Made by a program: the position numbers and the translations under genes
The notes under the pieces: model-generated
The model's database searches: none
Seen by the model: only the letters and a program-made list of their open reading frames with translations
What the model was told of the DNA's origin: nothing
DNA from: Chloroflexota bacterium
Lineage (GTDB): Bacteria > Chloroflexota > Limnocylindria > Limnocylindrales > CSP1-4
DNA length: 7,069 nt
Assembly (NCBI GenBank): GCA_013695255.1
Contig: JACDAV010000179.1
Span: forward strand, 1 to 7,069
Direction: 5' to 3'
Part shown: piece by piece, positions 1 through 6,144 of the stretch
Layout of the letters: each line of letters opens with the position of its first letter
How positions within the stretch are numbered: the stretch's first letter is position 1

Positions 1-23
1 CGCCTCGACGGCAGGGGCCACCC

Positions 24-1835
24 TCAGCGCCCGGGGCCGGCCGACCCGCTCGGCGTGGCGGACGCGGGTGCAGCCGCCTGCCGCTCGAGGCTCGGCAGGT
101 CCGGCAGGACGACCGCCCTGGCTGACACCGTGATCGTGCCGGGCAGCCGCCGCAGCTCGTCGGCCAGGGCCCGCAGCTCCTCGGCCAGGCCCCGCAGGAC
201 GGCCGGATCGGAGGTCAGCGCGTCGAACCGGGCGACCTCGTCCCGGAACGTGTCGCCGAGCAGGTCGACGAGTCGCTGTCGCGCCCGCTGGATCATCTCG
301 ACCATGGCCGCCTCGCCGAAGAGCGCCGAGAGCAGCTTCTGGTTGAGGAAGCCGGTCGCCGCGGCGATGCCGACCTCCGCGCCAGTCAGCCCGCCGGTGT
401 GGGAGAACGTGGCCAGCATCACGCCGATGCCCGCCGCATTGACGCCGACGGACGCGCCGCGGGCCAGCGTCCGCTTGCCCCCACCCGTCGTCCGGACGTC
501 CTCGGCGATGGTGTCGACCCAGGCCCGCAACCGCTCGCCGAGCCTGCCCTCGACGTCGTCGGACACCGTCCAGGCCTCCGGGTGCGACTCGAGCGCCCGC
601 GACGCCGCCGGCTCCTCGGCCCACGCCGTCGCGGTGCGCCTGGCCGCCTCGGCGAGCCGGACTCGCGCCAGCGCCACGAGGTCGTCGAGCGTCTGGTCCC
701 GGACCTCGGCGACGGGGGCCTCCTGCCGGCCGCGGATGAACGAGCTCAGCGCTCCCCTCACCCGGCCGATGCCCGTCGCGAACATCCGGGTCAGCTCATC
801 CGCGCCCACGAACTCCTGCCACTGCCGCAGTGCCTCGGCGCGCAGGAAGGTGCCCCGCGAGAGGTCGTCGCGGAGCCCGCCGAGCTCGCGTTCGTAGGCA
901 TCCGTCGCCAGGCGCCGGAGGCGATCCGCATCGATCGCGCCGTGCTCGAGGTCGTCGGCGATCGTCCGGAGCTGCGGCTCGAGACCGGCCAGGGCGCCGC
1001 CGAGCGCCCGTGCCGCCAGGGTCAGGCGAGAATCGCGGTCGGCCGCCAGCGCGTCGATCCGGTCGCGCAGCGGCTGGATCGCGTCCGCCGCCAGTCCCTC
1101 CGTCGCGGGGTCGAGCGAACCCTCCGCCACCGGGACCAGCTCGAGCGGCTGATCGTCTCCGCCGAGGCCGCCCTCCTCGAAGAGCCGCCGCAGGTCCTCG
1201 AGGATGATCGTCCGCGCCTCGTCGCCGGGCGGCATCCGGTTGACGACCGCGGTGAGGGGCAGCCCGCGCTCGCGCACCCTGCCGAGCACCTCCCATGGCA
1301 CGCGGTCCGCGTAACGCGTCGCCGTGGTCACGAATACCGCAAGGTCCGCGGCCTCGACCAACCGATCGGTGAGCTCCCGGTTGGCATGCTCGACCGAGTC
1401 GACGTCCGGCGCATCGACGAGGATCACACCCTCCGGGGCCGTCTCGTCGACGAGGAGACGCAGCTGGTCCGCGCCGAGACCGGCCAGCGGGCCGCCCGGG
1501 CCCGTCAGGCTGTCTCGGTCCTCCGGCCGGACGAGGGCAACGAGCTCGCGAGTGGTCGGGCGGAGCACACCGGTCCGGCTGGCGGCACGCCCGACGAGCG
1601 CGTTGAACAGCGAGGACTTGCCGGCCCCCGTCGGCCCGAGCAGCATGACGAGGAGGGGCGCCTCGAGGCTCCTGGCGCGCGGCCGGACGTGGCTGCCAAG
1701 ATGGTCGCTCAGCTGGCGGATGCGGCGACCGGCGGCCACGGACGGCGGGTCGAGCAACGCGACGCGGTCGAGCACCGTGTCGATGTGCTCGACGAGCGTG
1801 ACGAGGTGCGATGCGTCCGGCGTGATTCTGGCCAT
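24..1835 (-). CDS. Dynamin-like / YfjP-type P-loop GTPase, 603 aa
   Basis: This is probably a large membrane-associated GTPase of the dynamin-like/TRAFAC group. Visible motifs are a P-loop GPTGAGKSS at residues 67-75, a likely switch threonine in RPTTRE (92-97), and a G3 element DAPDVDS (141-147). At the usual NKxD position it has VVNRMPP (197-203), so the base-specificity motif is degenerate. Residues about 270-450 look helical and rich in Glu, Arg and Ala. Residues about 459-510 are a hydrophobic Gly/Ala-rich stretch that could insert in or touch the membrane, and another charged helical segment follows. The C-terminal tail is low-complexity Ala/Pro/Ser. The ATG start is preceded by GGAG (1840-1843) with a 4-nt gap. 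A GTG at 19-21, two bases past this gene's stop, opens a frame that leaves the window. In actinobacteria such GTPases often occur as tandem pairs, so it may start a partner gene, but seven codons prove nothing. The exact cellular role is unknown. Confidence 0.85.
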   Translation of the reverse strand: MARITPDASHLVTLVEHIDTVLDRVALLDPPSVAAGRRIRQLSDHLGSHVRPRARSLEAPLLVMLLGPTGAGKSSLFNALVGRAASRTGVLRPTTRELVALVRPEDRDSLTGPGGPLAGLGADQLRLLVDETAPEGVILVDAPDVDSVEHANRELTDRLVEAADLAVFVTTATRYADRVPWEVLGRVRERGLPLTAVVNRMPPGDEARTIILEDLRRLFEEGGLGGDDQPLELVPVAEGSLDPATEGLAADAIQPLRDRIDALAADRDSRLTLAARALGGALAGLEPQLRTIADDLEHGAIDADRLRRLATDAYERELGGLRDDLSRGTFLRAEALRQWQEFVGADELTRMFATGIGRVRGALSSFIRGRQEAPVAEVRDQTLDDLVALARVRLAEAARRTATAWAEEPAASRALESHPEAWTVSDDVEGRLGERLRAWVDTIAEDVRTTGGGKRTLARGASVGVNAAGIGVMLATFSHTGGLTGAEVGIAAATGFLNQKLLSALFGEAAMVEMIQRARQRLVDLLGDTFRDEVARFDALTSDPAVLRGLAEELRALADELRRLPGTITVSARAVVLPDLPSLERQAAAPASATPSGSAGPGR

Positions 1836-1940
1836 CCGTCTCCGTGGGCGTCCGGGCCCCGTCGCTGGGTGGACGTCACCGTAGCCGAACCCGGCCGCGT
1901 GTGGACCGGTCGCGCGCCGACGGCCGTTGCAGGCCGCTTG

Positions 1941-1972
1941 CGAAGCTCGCGGAGCTCTGTCGAAGCTCGCGG
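1941..1972. repeat. 12-bp direct repeat in the divergent intergenic region
   Basis: CGAAGCTCGCGG occurs at 1941-1952 and again, identical, at 1961-1972, a spacing of 20 bp or about two helical turns. It lies between the divergent GTPase and histidine kinase genes, about 43 bp upstream of the proposed kinase -10 box. Two operator half-sites on one DNA face is one reading. Chance or slippage in GC-rich DNA is the other. Confidence 0.5.
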
Positions 1973-2014
1973 TGGTCCCGCCGCCCTGGAGGAGGAGGCC
2001 TCACAGGGCGCTGG

Positions 2015-2020
2015 TAGGAT
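2015..2020 (+). promoter_or_regulatory. -10-like box TAGGAT for the histidine kinase (leaderless)
   Basis: TAGGAT, preceded by GG, sits 7 nt before the ATG at 2028. Transcription would therefore begin at or next to the start codon, giving a leaderless mRNA. No recognisable -35 hexamer lies 16-18 bp upstream; that position reads GAGGAG. A purine-rich GGAGGAGGAGG tract at 1988-1998 resembles a Shine-Dalgarno sequence, but no in-frame start codon follows at usable spacing. Confidence 0.45.
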
Positions 2021-2027
2021 GCAAGCG

Positions 2028-3278
2028 ATGGCCCAAGTCGACGAGCCGCTGCTCGACCTGCCGGTGCCCGACCCGCTCCGCTCCGCCGCGACCGCCCAGC
2101 TGATCGTCGACATCGCCACCGTGGCGGCCGGCGAGCGTGAGCTGGACCACATTCTCCTGGAGACGCTCGACCGGCTGCGCACCGTCGTGCCGCTGACGGG
2201 CGGATCCATCGCCCTCGTCGAGGGCGACCAGCTCGCGATCCGGGCGGCCGTCGGGCCGTTCGCGGAGGAGGCGCTCGGCCAGCGGCTGCCCCGCGGCCCG
2301 AGCCGGAGCTGGCGAGTGGTCGAGACCCTGGAGCCCTACCTGTCCGGAGACGTGCAGGCCGCCGGACTCAGCATGACCGGGCCCGCGGCGGCGAGCGCGA
2401 TCCGCTCCTGGCTCGCCGTGCCGATCGTCCGGCGCGATCGCGGCATCGGGCTGCTGGAGATCGACTCGACCGAGGCCAGCGCGTTCGACCACGCGGACGT
2501 CGAGCTCCTGTCGACCGTGGTCCGGGCGCTGTCAGGGCCGATCGAGCTGGCCAGCCTGTACGCGGAGGAGCGCCGCGGAGCCGCGCTGCGGGAGGCCTTC
2601 ATCGGCGTCATCAGCCACGAGCTCCGGACGCCGATCACGACGATCTACGGCCTGACCAAGATGCTCCGTCGGCGCCTCGACTCGCTGGCCCCCGAGGTCC
2701 GCAACGAGGCCATCGGCGACATCGAGGCGGAGGCGGACCGGCTCTACCGGCTGGTCGAGGACCTGCTCGTGCTGAGCCGGGCGGAGCGCGGCCGGGTGGA
2801 GAGCTCGGACGAGCCGCTGCTGATGGACAAGATCCTCCGGCGCGCGGTGCACGCGGAAGCGGCACGCTGGCCGACCAGGACGATGGCGCTGCGCCTCGAG
2901 GAGCGGCTACCGCTCGTGCTCGGTGAGCCCACCTACGTCGAGCAGGTGGTCAGGAACCTGCTGTCCAACGCCGCCAAGTACAGCCCGCCCGGCGCGCCGA
3001 TCGAGGTGCAGGCGACCCACGAGGGCGGGGAGCTGGTCGTCCGCGTGCTGGACTCTGGGATCGGGCTTCCGGCCGGCGAGGAGGGCCATCTCTTCGAGCT
3101 GTTCTATCGGTCACGAACCGCCAGCCGCAAGGCCGCCGGTGCCGGAATCGGCCTGTTCGTGTGCCGGCAGCTCGTCGAGGCGATGGGCGGTCGCATCTGG
3201 GCCGCCCGCAGGCCGGCCGGTGGCTCCGAGTTCGGGTTCGCCGTGCCGGCTCACATCGAGGACGTCGAGGACGACTGA
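2028..3278 (+). CDS. Soluble GAF-domain sensor histidine kinase, 416 aa
   Basis: This is a two-component sensor kinase that should autophosphorylate on His197 and pass the phosphate to a response regulator not present here. Residues about 25-170 form a GAF-like sensory domain, including the SWLAVPIVRRDRGIGLLEI strand pattern. HisKA follows, with H-box FIGVISHELRTP around His197. The HATPase_c domain shows the N-box (Asn310 and Asn314 in VVRNLLSNAAKY), G1 DSGIGLP from Asp342 and G2 GAGIGLF from Gly371. No transmembrane segment is visible, so it is probably cytoplasmic. I chose ATG 2028 because an ATG at 2019 overlaps the likely -10 box and lacks a spaced ribosome binding site. The reading frame stays open far upstream, antisense to the GTPase gene, which is a GC-bias effect. 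The kinase looks like an orphan, since neither neighbour is a regulator. The GAF ligand is unknown. Confidence 0.92.
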   Translation: MAQVDEPLLDLPVPDPLRSAATAQLIVDIATVAAGERELDHILLETLDRLRTVVPLTGGSIALVEGDQLAIRAAVGPFAEEALGQRLPRGPSRSWRVVETLEPYLSGDVQAAGLSMTGPAAASAIRSWLAVPIVRRDRGIGLLEIDSTEASAFDHADVELLSTVVRALSGPIELASLYAEERRGAALREAFIGVISHELRTPITTIYGLTKMLRRRLDSLAPEVRNEAIGDIEAEADRLYRLVEDLLVLSRAERGRVESSDEPLLMDKILRRAVHAEAARWPTRTMALRLEERLPLVLGEPTYVEQVVRNLLSNAAKYSPPGAPIEVQATHEGGELVVRVLDSGIGLPAGEEGHLFELFYRSRTASRKAAGAGIGLFVCRQLVEAMGGRIWAARRPAGGSEFGFAVPAHIEDVEDD

Positions 3279-4216
3279 CCGGGCCCGTCCACCCGGTCGA
3301 AATCCTCGATCACCGGCCCGAACGCCCGCACGCCGGCGGGCGTGTTCGGACGGAGCTGGACCTGCAGGTGACCGACGCCCAGATCGGCATACCGCCTGAG
3401 CTGCGCAGCGATCTCTTCGGGCGACCCTCGGAGCTCGCGCTCCCCCGCCGGCGCGTCGTCCGGCGACGCGATCGTACGCACGAGCACCTCCGCCGAGCGG
3501 GTCAGCGATGCCGGGTCGCGGCCCACCTCGGCGCAGGCCTCGTCGAGCGCCCGGATCAGCGGCTCGACCTCCTCCGGCCGCCGGAGGCCGGCGTTCCAGT
3601 CGTCCGCCAGCTCGGCCGTCAGCCGGAGCATCCGCGGCCCGGTGGCGCCGACCATGACCGGCATGCCGGTCGGGCGCGGACCGCGTGGCGACAGCCTCGC
3701 ATGCCGGGTGCGTTCCCGGCTGCCGTCGTGGGTCGACTCACCCGTGCGCAGCAGCTGGGTCACGATCCGCAGCGCGTCCTCGAACCGGTCGAAGCGCCGC
3801 TCCCACGGGAAGTTGTAGGACTCGAACTCCGGGCGGTTCCAGCCGGCGCCAATGGCCATGATCGCGCGGCCGCCGCTGATCTCATCGAGCGTCTCGGCCA
3901 TCTTCGCCAACAGGGCGGGGTTCCGGTACGGCGCCGCGCTGACGTACGTCCCGAGGTGGACTCGTTGCGTCACCGCGGCCAGACCGGCCAGCAGCGTCCA
4001 CGAGTCCCAGGCGCCCGTCCACTCCCCCGCCGGGTCGCCGAAGCCCACGTGGTCGGAGATCCACAGCGCGTCGAAGCCGACCTCCTCGGCTGTCGTGGCC
4101 ATCGCCCGGATGTCCGGCCAGCGCGGGGTCGCGCCGTCGAGCGCGCCCTCCACGTAGGGCAGGTTGAGCCCCAGGCCGAAGGGCCGCTGCGGTGACCGGC
4201 GCGGCGTCAGTTCCAT
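3251..4216 (-). CDS. LLM-class flavin/F420-dependent oxidoreductase, 321 aa
   Basis: This is a luciferase-like TIM-barrel oxidoreductase of the type usually annotated as LLM-class F420-dependent oxidoreductase. It would move hydride between reduced F420 or FMN and an unidentified substrate in the cytoplasm. Family features are GFDALWISDHV (47-57), VHLGTYVSAAPYRNPALLAKMAETLD (86-111), GRAIMAIGAGWNRPEFESYNF (116-136) with the following FDRFEDAL, and the late PVMVGATGP segment (186-194). The length is normal for the family. The ATG start has GAGGT (4221-4225) 4 nt upstream. Its last 28 bp overlap the end of the convergent histidine kinase gene. Only 50 bp separate its start from the tRNA on the other strand, so its promoter must lie within or near that gap. 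F420 rather than FMN is inferred from family resemblance. The substrate cannot be read from the sequence. Confidence 0.88.
   Translation of the reverse strand: MELTPRRSPQRPFGLGLNLPYVEGALDGATPRWPDIRAMATTAEEVGFDALWISDHVGFGDPAGEWTGAWDSWTLLAGLAAVTQRVHLGTYVSAAPYRNPALLAKMAETLDEISGGRAIMAIGAGWNRPEFESYNFPWERRFDRFEDALRIVTQLLRTGESTHDGSRERTRHARLSPRGPRPTGMPVMVGATGPRMLRLTAELADDWNAGLRRPEEVEPLIRALDEACAEVGRDPASLTRSAEVLVRTIASPDDAPAGERELRGSPEEIAAQLRRYADLGVGHLQVQLRPNTPAGVRAFGPVIEDFDRVDGPGQSSSTSSM
3277..3298. terminator. Hairpin at the convergent gene ends, possible terminator
   Basis: GACCGGG (3277-3283) and CCCGGTC (3292-3298) form a perfect 7-bp stem with an 8-nt loop, starting within the kinase stop codon. 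No T-tract follows, so this is not a classic intrinsic terminator. Its place between converging genes makes a role in stopping transcription plausible. It lies inside the last codons of the opposing oxidoreductase gene. Confidence 0.35.
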
Positions 4217-4249
4217 GTGGACCTCGTCGAGGGCCCGCGCACCGTGGGG

Positions 4250-4255
4250 TACAAT
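4250..4255 (+). promoter_or_regulatory. -10 box TACAAT for tRNA-Gln
   Basis: TACAAT is a near-consensus -10 hexamer ending 11 bp before the tRNA's first base. Transcription would start at about 4262, leaving a leader of only about 5 nt for 5' processing. No clear TTGACA-like -35 lies 17 bp upstream, where the sequence is TCGAGG. As at the kinase box, GG precedes the hexamer. Confidence 0.6.
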
Positions 4256-4266
4256 CCCGGGCGCAC

Positions 4267-4341
4267 TGGCGAGTGGCCAAACGGTAAGGCACCTGACTCT
4301 GGATCAGGGGATTGAAGGTTCGAATCCTTCCTCGCCAGCCA
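4267..4341 (+). tRNA. tRNA-Gln (anticodon CTG)
   Basis: This is a complete cloverleaf reading CAG glutamine codons. The acceptor arms TGGCGAG (4267-4273) and CTCGCCA (4331-4337) pair perfectly. The D-stem is GCC/GGC (4276-4278 with 4288-4290). The anticodon stem CCTGA/TCAGG (4292-4296 with 4304-4308) holds the loop CTCTGGA, with anticodon CTG at 4299-4301. The variable loop is 5 nt. The T-stem GAAGG/CCTTC (4314-4318 with 4326-4330) closes the canonical TTCGAAT loop. The discriminator is G4338 and CCA is encoded at 4339-4341. An unpaired-side U at position 1 is common in bacterial tRNA-Gln. The gene appears intact and functional. Its 3' side borders what looks like an accessory insertion. Confidence 0.97.
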
Positions 4342-4344
4342 ATT

Positions 4345-4423
4345 CACAAGATGGACCGACAGCGCGGTCCAACCACAACATCTTGTGGTTCTGATCGGGT
4401 GCGGGCCTCCGTCGCAAGGAGGC
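4345..4423 (+). other. Cluster of hairpins 3' of tRNA-Gln, partly mutually exclusive
   Basis: Four perfect inverted repeats lie just after the tRNA. CACAAGATG (4345-4353) pairs with CATCTTGTG (4379-4387). GGACCG (4353-4358) pairs with CGGTCC (4365-4370) inside it. AACCACAA (4371-4378) pairs with TTGTGGTT (4383-4390) around the tetraloop CATC. GCCTCC (4405-4410) pairs with GGAGGC (4418-4423). The first and third stems use the same bases, so only one can form at a time. No long T-run follows. The cluster could end the tRNA transcript, form an alternative-fold switch, or be a remnant of a mobile-element end. Confidence 0.5.
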
Positions 4424-4436
4424 GATTCGATGCAAT

Positions 4437-4530
4437 GGGCACCTGACTCTACTGATCTTTGGGCACCTGACTCTGAGCGTGAGCGTGCGTGTGCATCAGA
4501 CTCTGATGGGCACCTGACCAAGTATCAGGT
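4437..4530 (+). repeat. Three repeats matching the tRNA-Gln anticodon arm
   Basis: GGCACCTGACTCT, identical to tRNA positions 4288-4300, recurs at 4438-4450 and 4462-4474. The second match extends one base further, through 4475. A shorter copy, GGGCACCTGAC, is at 4508-4518. The GGGC starts fall at 4437, 4461 and 4508, spacings of 24 and 47 bp. Between the second and third copies lie GAGCGT twice (4475-4486) and a near-palindrome CATCAGA-C-TCTGATG (4494-4508). The third copy continues into a 6-bp stem, ACCTGA/TCAGGT (4512-4517 with 4525-4530), around a 7-nt loop, like an anticodon stem-loop. The bases outside the core do not follow the tRNA. The repeats could be old recombination sites in the anticodon arm or a small interspersed repeat family. 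Confidence 0.7.
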
Positions 4531-4924
4531 TCGCTCCAGCGGGCGGGTGCCGGCCGGTTACTGATAGCGCGGGGGCATAAGTCTGCCGAGCTGCGACTCT
4601 CGCGCCTTGATGCAGCCCGCGATTGGTTGAGCGCAGTGCCTCTCGAATGTCGACGCTGCCACCTATCGACGCCGCGTCGGTCGCCGCGCAACGATACTGC
4701 CCCGAATGCTCGCGGTCGCTCTCCGTGGAGAGGAGCCGCTTGAGCGTCCGGCGAGCACGCGCGAGGGCGCTCACGACATGACCCGACCGCTCACAGCGTG
4801 TGTCGGCCGCTGTGAAACTCGAGCCGTCACGCCGCACGGCTCGGCTATCAGCTCGGCACGGTCTGTCGAGAAGCAATTGAGCAGCGACACTCCGAGCAGC
4901 ACGATCGAGCAACGATGCGACGCG
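4531..4924. other. About 400 bp without a credible gene
   Basis: Open frames on both strands cross this stretch, but their translations are rich in Arg, Ser and Ala, show no motif I recognise and lack a clear ribosome binding site. Base composition seems less skewed toward G+C than in the flanking coding DNA, judged by eye. I see no RNA gene or clean terminator for the SnoaL-like gene that ends at 4925. The stretch is probably decayed accessory DNA. Confidence 0.5.
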
Positions 4925-5335
4925 CTAACCCAGGATGTGGGGCTGGCCGATGGCGAGGAGCCGCGTCCCATCCGGCTGACGGCGGGCGACCTCGGCTGTG
5001 ATCCTCTTCCGCGTGGCGCGCCGTCCATCCGCACTGGTGTGGCTCGCTGTGAAGCGCGTGTAGGTGAGGGCGAGATCGCCTCGGCTGACGGCCGGCGGTG
5101 GCGTCCCGCTGAAGATGGTGCCCTGCGCAGCCATGCCAGAGACCATCGCCTCCAGGACCAGCCGGATCGATCCGGGCCCGCTCGCGACCTCGCCGGAAGC
5201 GGCAAGCAGCACCGCATCACGCTCGTACAGCGCCACCAAGCCGTCGACGTCACCGGCGTTTGCCCGGTCGATGAAGAAGCGGCCGAGGTCCTCGGGACCG
5301 ATTGCCCGACGACGAAGCTCATGGGGATCGGTCAC
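4925..5335 (-). CDS. SnoaL/NTF2-like small protein, 136 aa
   Basis: This is probably a single-domain NTF2-like (SnoaL/YybH-type) alpha-beta cone protein. The N-terminal helix pattern LGRFFIDRANAGDVDGLVALYERDAVLLAASGEVASGPGSI (residues 17-57) is typical of the fold: a helix, then the D-x-x-x-L-x-x-L-Y-x-x-D-A motif, then the first strand. Residues about 85-136 supply the remaining strands (DLALTYTRFTA and following). Members may be enzymes, binding proteins or catalytically silent, and the substrate cannot be inferred here. I chose the GTG at 5333-5335, not an ATG 43 codons upstream, because GAGGAGAG lies 6 nt before it and the family fold starts there. The longer version would also overlap the methyltransferase gene. 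It follows that gene by 47 bp on the same strand, so the two are probably co-transcribed. Confidence 0.8.
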   Translation of the reverse strand: MTDPHELRRRAIGPEDLGRFFIDRANAGDVDGLVALYERDAVLLAASGEVASGPGSIRLVLEAMVSGMAAQGTIFSGTPPPAVSRGDLALTYTRFTASHTSADGRRATRKRITAEVARRQPDGTRLLAIGQPHILG

Positions 5336-5341
5336 TGTCCG

Positions 5342-5349
5342 CTCTCCTC
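5342..5349 (-). promoter_or_regulatory. Shine-Dalgarno site setting the GTG start of the SnoaL-like gene
   Basis: On the minus strand this reads GAGGAGAG, 6 nt before the GTG at 5333-5335. It is one of the clearest ribosome binding sites in the window and supports the internal GTG over the upstream in-frame ATG. Confidence 0.7.
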
Positions 5350-5382
5350 GCTTGCAGGTGGACGGATGCTGAAGACCGAAGC

Positions 5383-6132
5383 TCAGCCGCTCCCGTCGCC
5401 CGTCGGCTTCTCCCAGACTGACACGTGCTGGCGACTCTCGCTGGTGAACGGATCCCGCATCCATCCGTCCCAGCGCTGCCTGAACCGCAAACCGGCCATC
5501 GCGGCCATCAGGTCGAGCTCAGACGGCCAGACGTAACGAAATGGCCCCGACGAATAGTCGATCTTCCCGTCCCGGAACGTGAGGTGATGCGACCTGAGGG
5601 CCTGGTTCGCCACGTCGTACTCGTCGAACCCCCAGTGATCCTCGCTGAAATCAAAAGGCTTGACCGTCTCGCCCGGCGGCAGACGGCGGAGGTCAGGGAC
5701 CATGACCTCGATCACGAAACACCCGCCGGGTTCGAGTTGCGCGGCGACCGTGCGGAAACACGCGACCTGCTCCCCCTGCGTCGTCAGGTTCATGATCGTA
5801 TTGAAGACGAGGTACGCGAGTGTGAAGTGACCCTCGACTCGCGTGGTCGCGAAGTCGCCGATCGTCACCGGCAGCGCAGGCCCTCCCGGCTTCGCTCGCA
5901 ACCTGGCGACGGCGTCCTCCGAGAGGTCGATGCCATGGACGTCCAGTCCGCGGGCGGCCAGCGGGAGGGCGATCCGGCCGGTGCCGATGCCAAGCTCGAG
6001 CACTGGACCGCCGGCGGCGAGCTCGGCGAGGAAGTCAACGACTGGCCCGACCATATCCGGACGGAACATCTCGTCTGTCGACTCGTCGTACGCCGGCTCC
6101 ACCGACGCATCGAAACCAGCGCGGTCATTCAC
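5383..6132 (-). CDS. Class I SAM-dependent methyltransferase, 249 aa
   Basis: This is a Rossmann-fold methyltransferase that should transfer the methyl group of S-adenosylmethionine to an unidentified acceptor. Motif I is VLELGIGTGRIALPL (44-58). The acidic end of the second strand is VHGIDLS (65-71), with Asp69 expected to bind the SAM ribose. IGDF (91-94) likely contacts adenine. FTLAYLVFNTIMNL (103-116) occupies the motif IV region, and LEPGGCFVIEV (133-143) is the post-motif strand. The C-terminal third, with YSSGPFRYVWPSELDLMAAMAGL, resembles many small-molecule methyltransferases of this type. The start is GTG (6130-6132); an overlapping ATG at 6126-6128 is in another frame. No Shine-Dalgarno sequence is visible, and a TAGACT box 6 nt upstream suggests a leaderless mRNA. 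The SnoaL-like gene follows in the same direction. The gene sits in the putative insertion between tRNA-Gln and the integrase remnant. Confidence 0.88.
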   Translation of the reverse strand: MNDRAGFDASVEPAYDESTDEMFRPDMVGPVVDFLAELAAGGPVLELGIGTGRIALPLAARGLDVHGIDLSEDAVARLRAKPGGPALPVTIGDFATTRVEGHFTLAYLVFNTIMNLTTQGEQVACFRTVAAQLEPGGCFVIEVMVPDLRRLPPGETVKPFDFSEDHWGFDEYDVANQALRSHHLTFRDGKIDYSSGPFRYVWPSELDLMAAMAGLRFRQRWDGWMRDPFTSESRQHVSVWEKPTGDGSG

Positions 6133-6138
6133 ACCGGC

Positions 6139-6144
6139 AGTCTA
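6139..6144 (-). promoter_or_regulatory. -10-like box TAGACT for the methyltransferase (leaderless)
   Basis: On the minus strand TAGACT lies 6 nt before the GTG start, so the transcript would begin at or beside the start codon. There is no Shine-Dalgarno sequence in that gap and no evident -35 element. The layout mirrors that at the histidine kinase gene (TAGGAT, then 7 nt, then ATG). Confidence 0.45.

Noticed and set aside
55..897. Plus-strand Ser/Arg-rich open frame opposite the GTPase
   Set aside because: It is a shadow of the GTPase gene in high-GC DNA, with no independent start signal or domain.
399..2027. Extended N-terminus of the histidine kinase, open in frame back to 399
   Set aside because: It lies antisense to the well-supported GTPase gene. 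It translates to Arg/Pro-rich sequence with no domain, and the kinase domains begin only after 2028.
4437..4530. CRISPR array
   Set aside because: Repeats are too short (11 to 14 bp), spacing is unequal (24 and 47 bp) and no cas gene is present.
4496..4912. 138-residue minus-strand open frame in the gap after the tRNA
   Set aside because: No family motif, no ribosome binding site, composition typical of non-coding GC-rich DNA, and it runs through the tRNA-like repeats.
5336..5464. ATG start 43 codons upstream for the SnoaL-like gene
   Set aside because: It would overlap the methyltransferase gene's end. The extra residues show no fold pattern, and a strong ribosome binding site marks the GTG at 5335.
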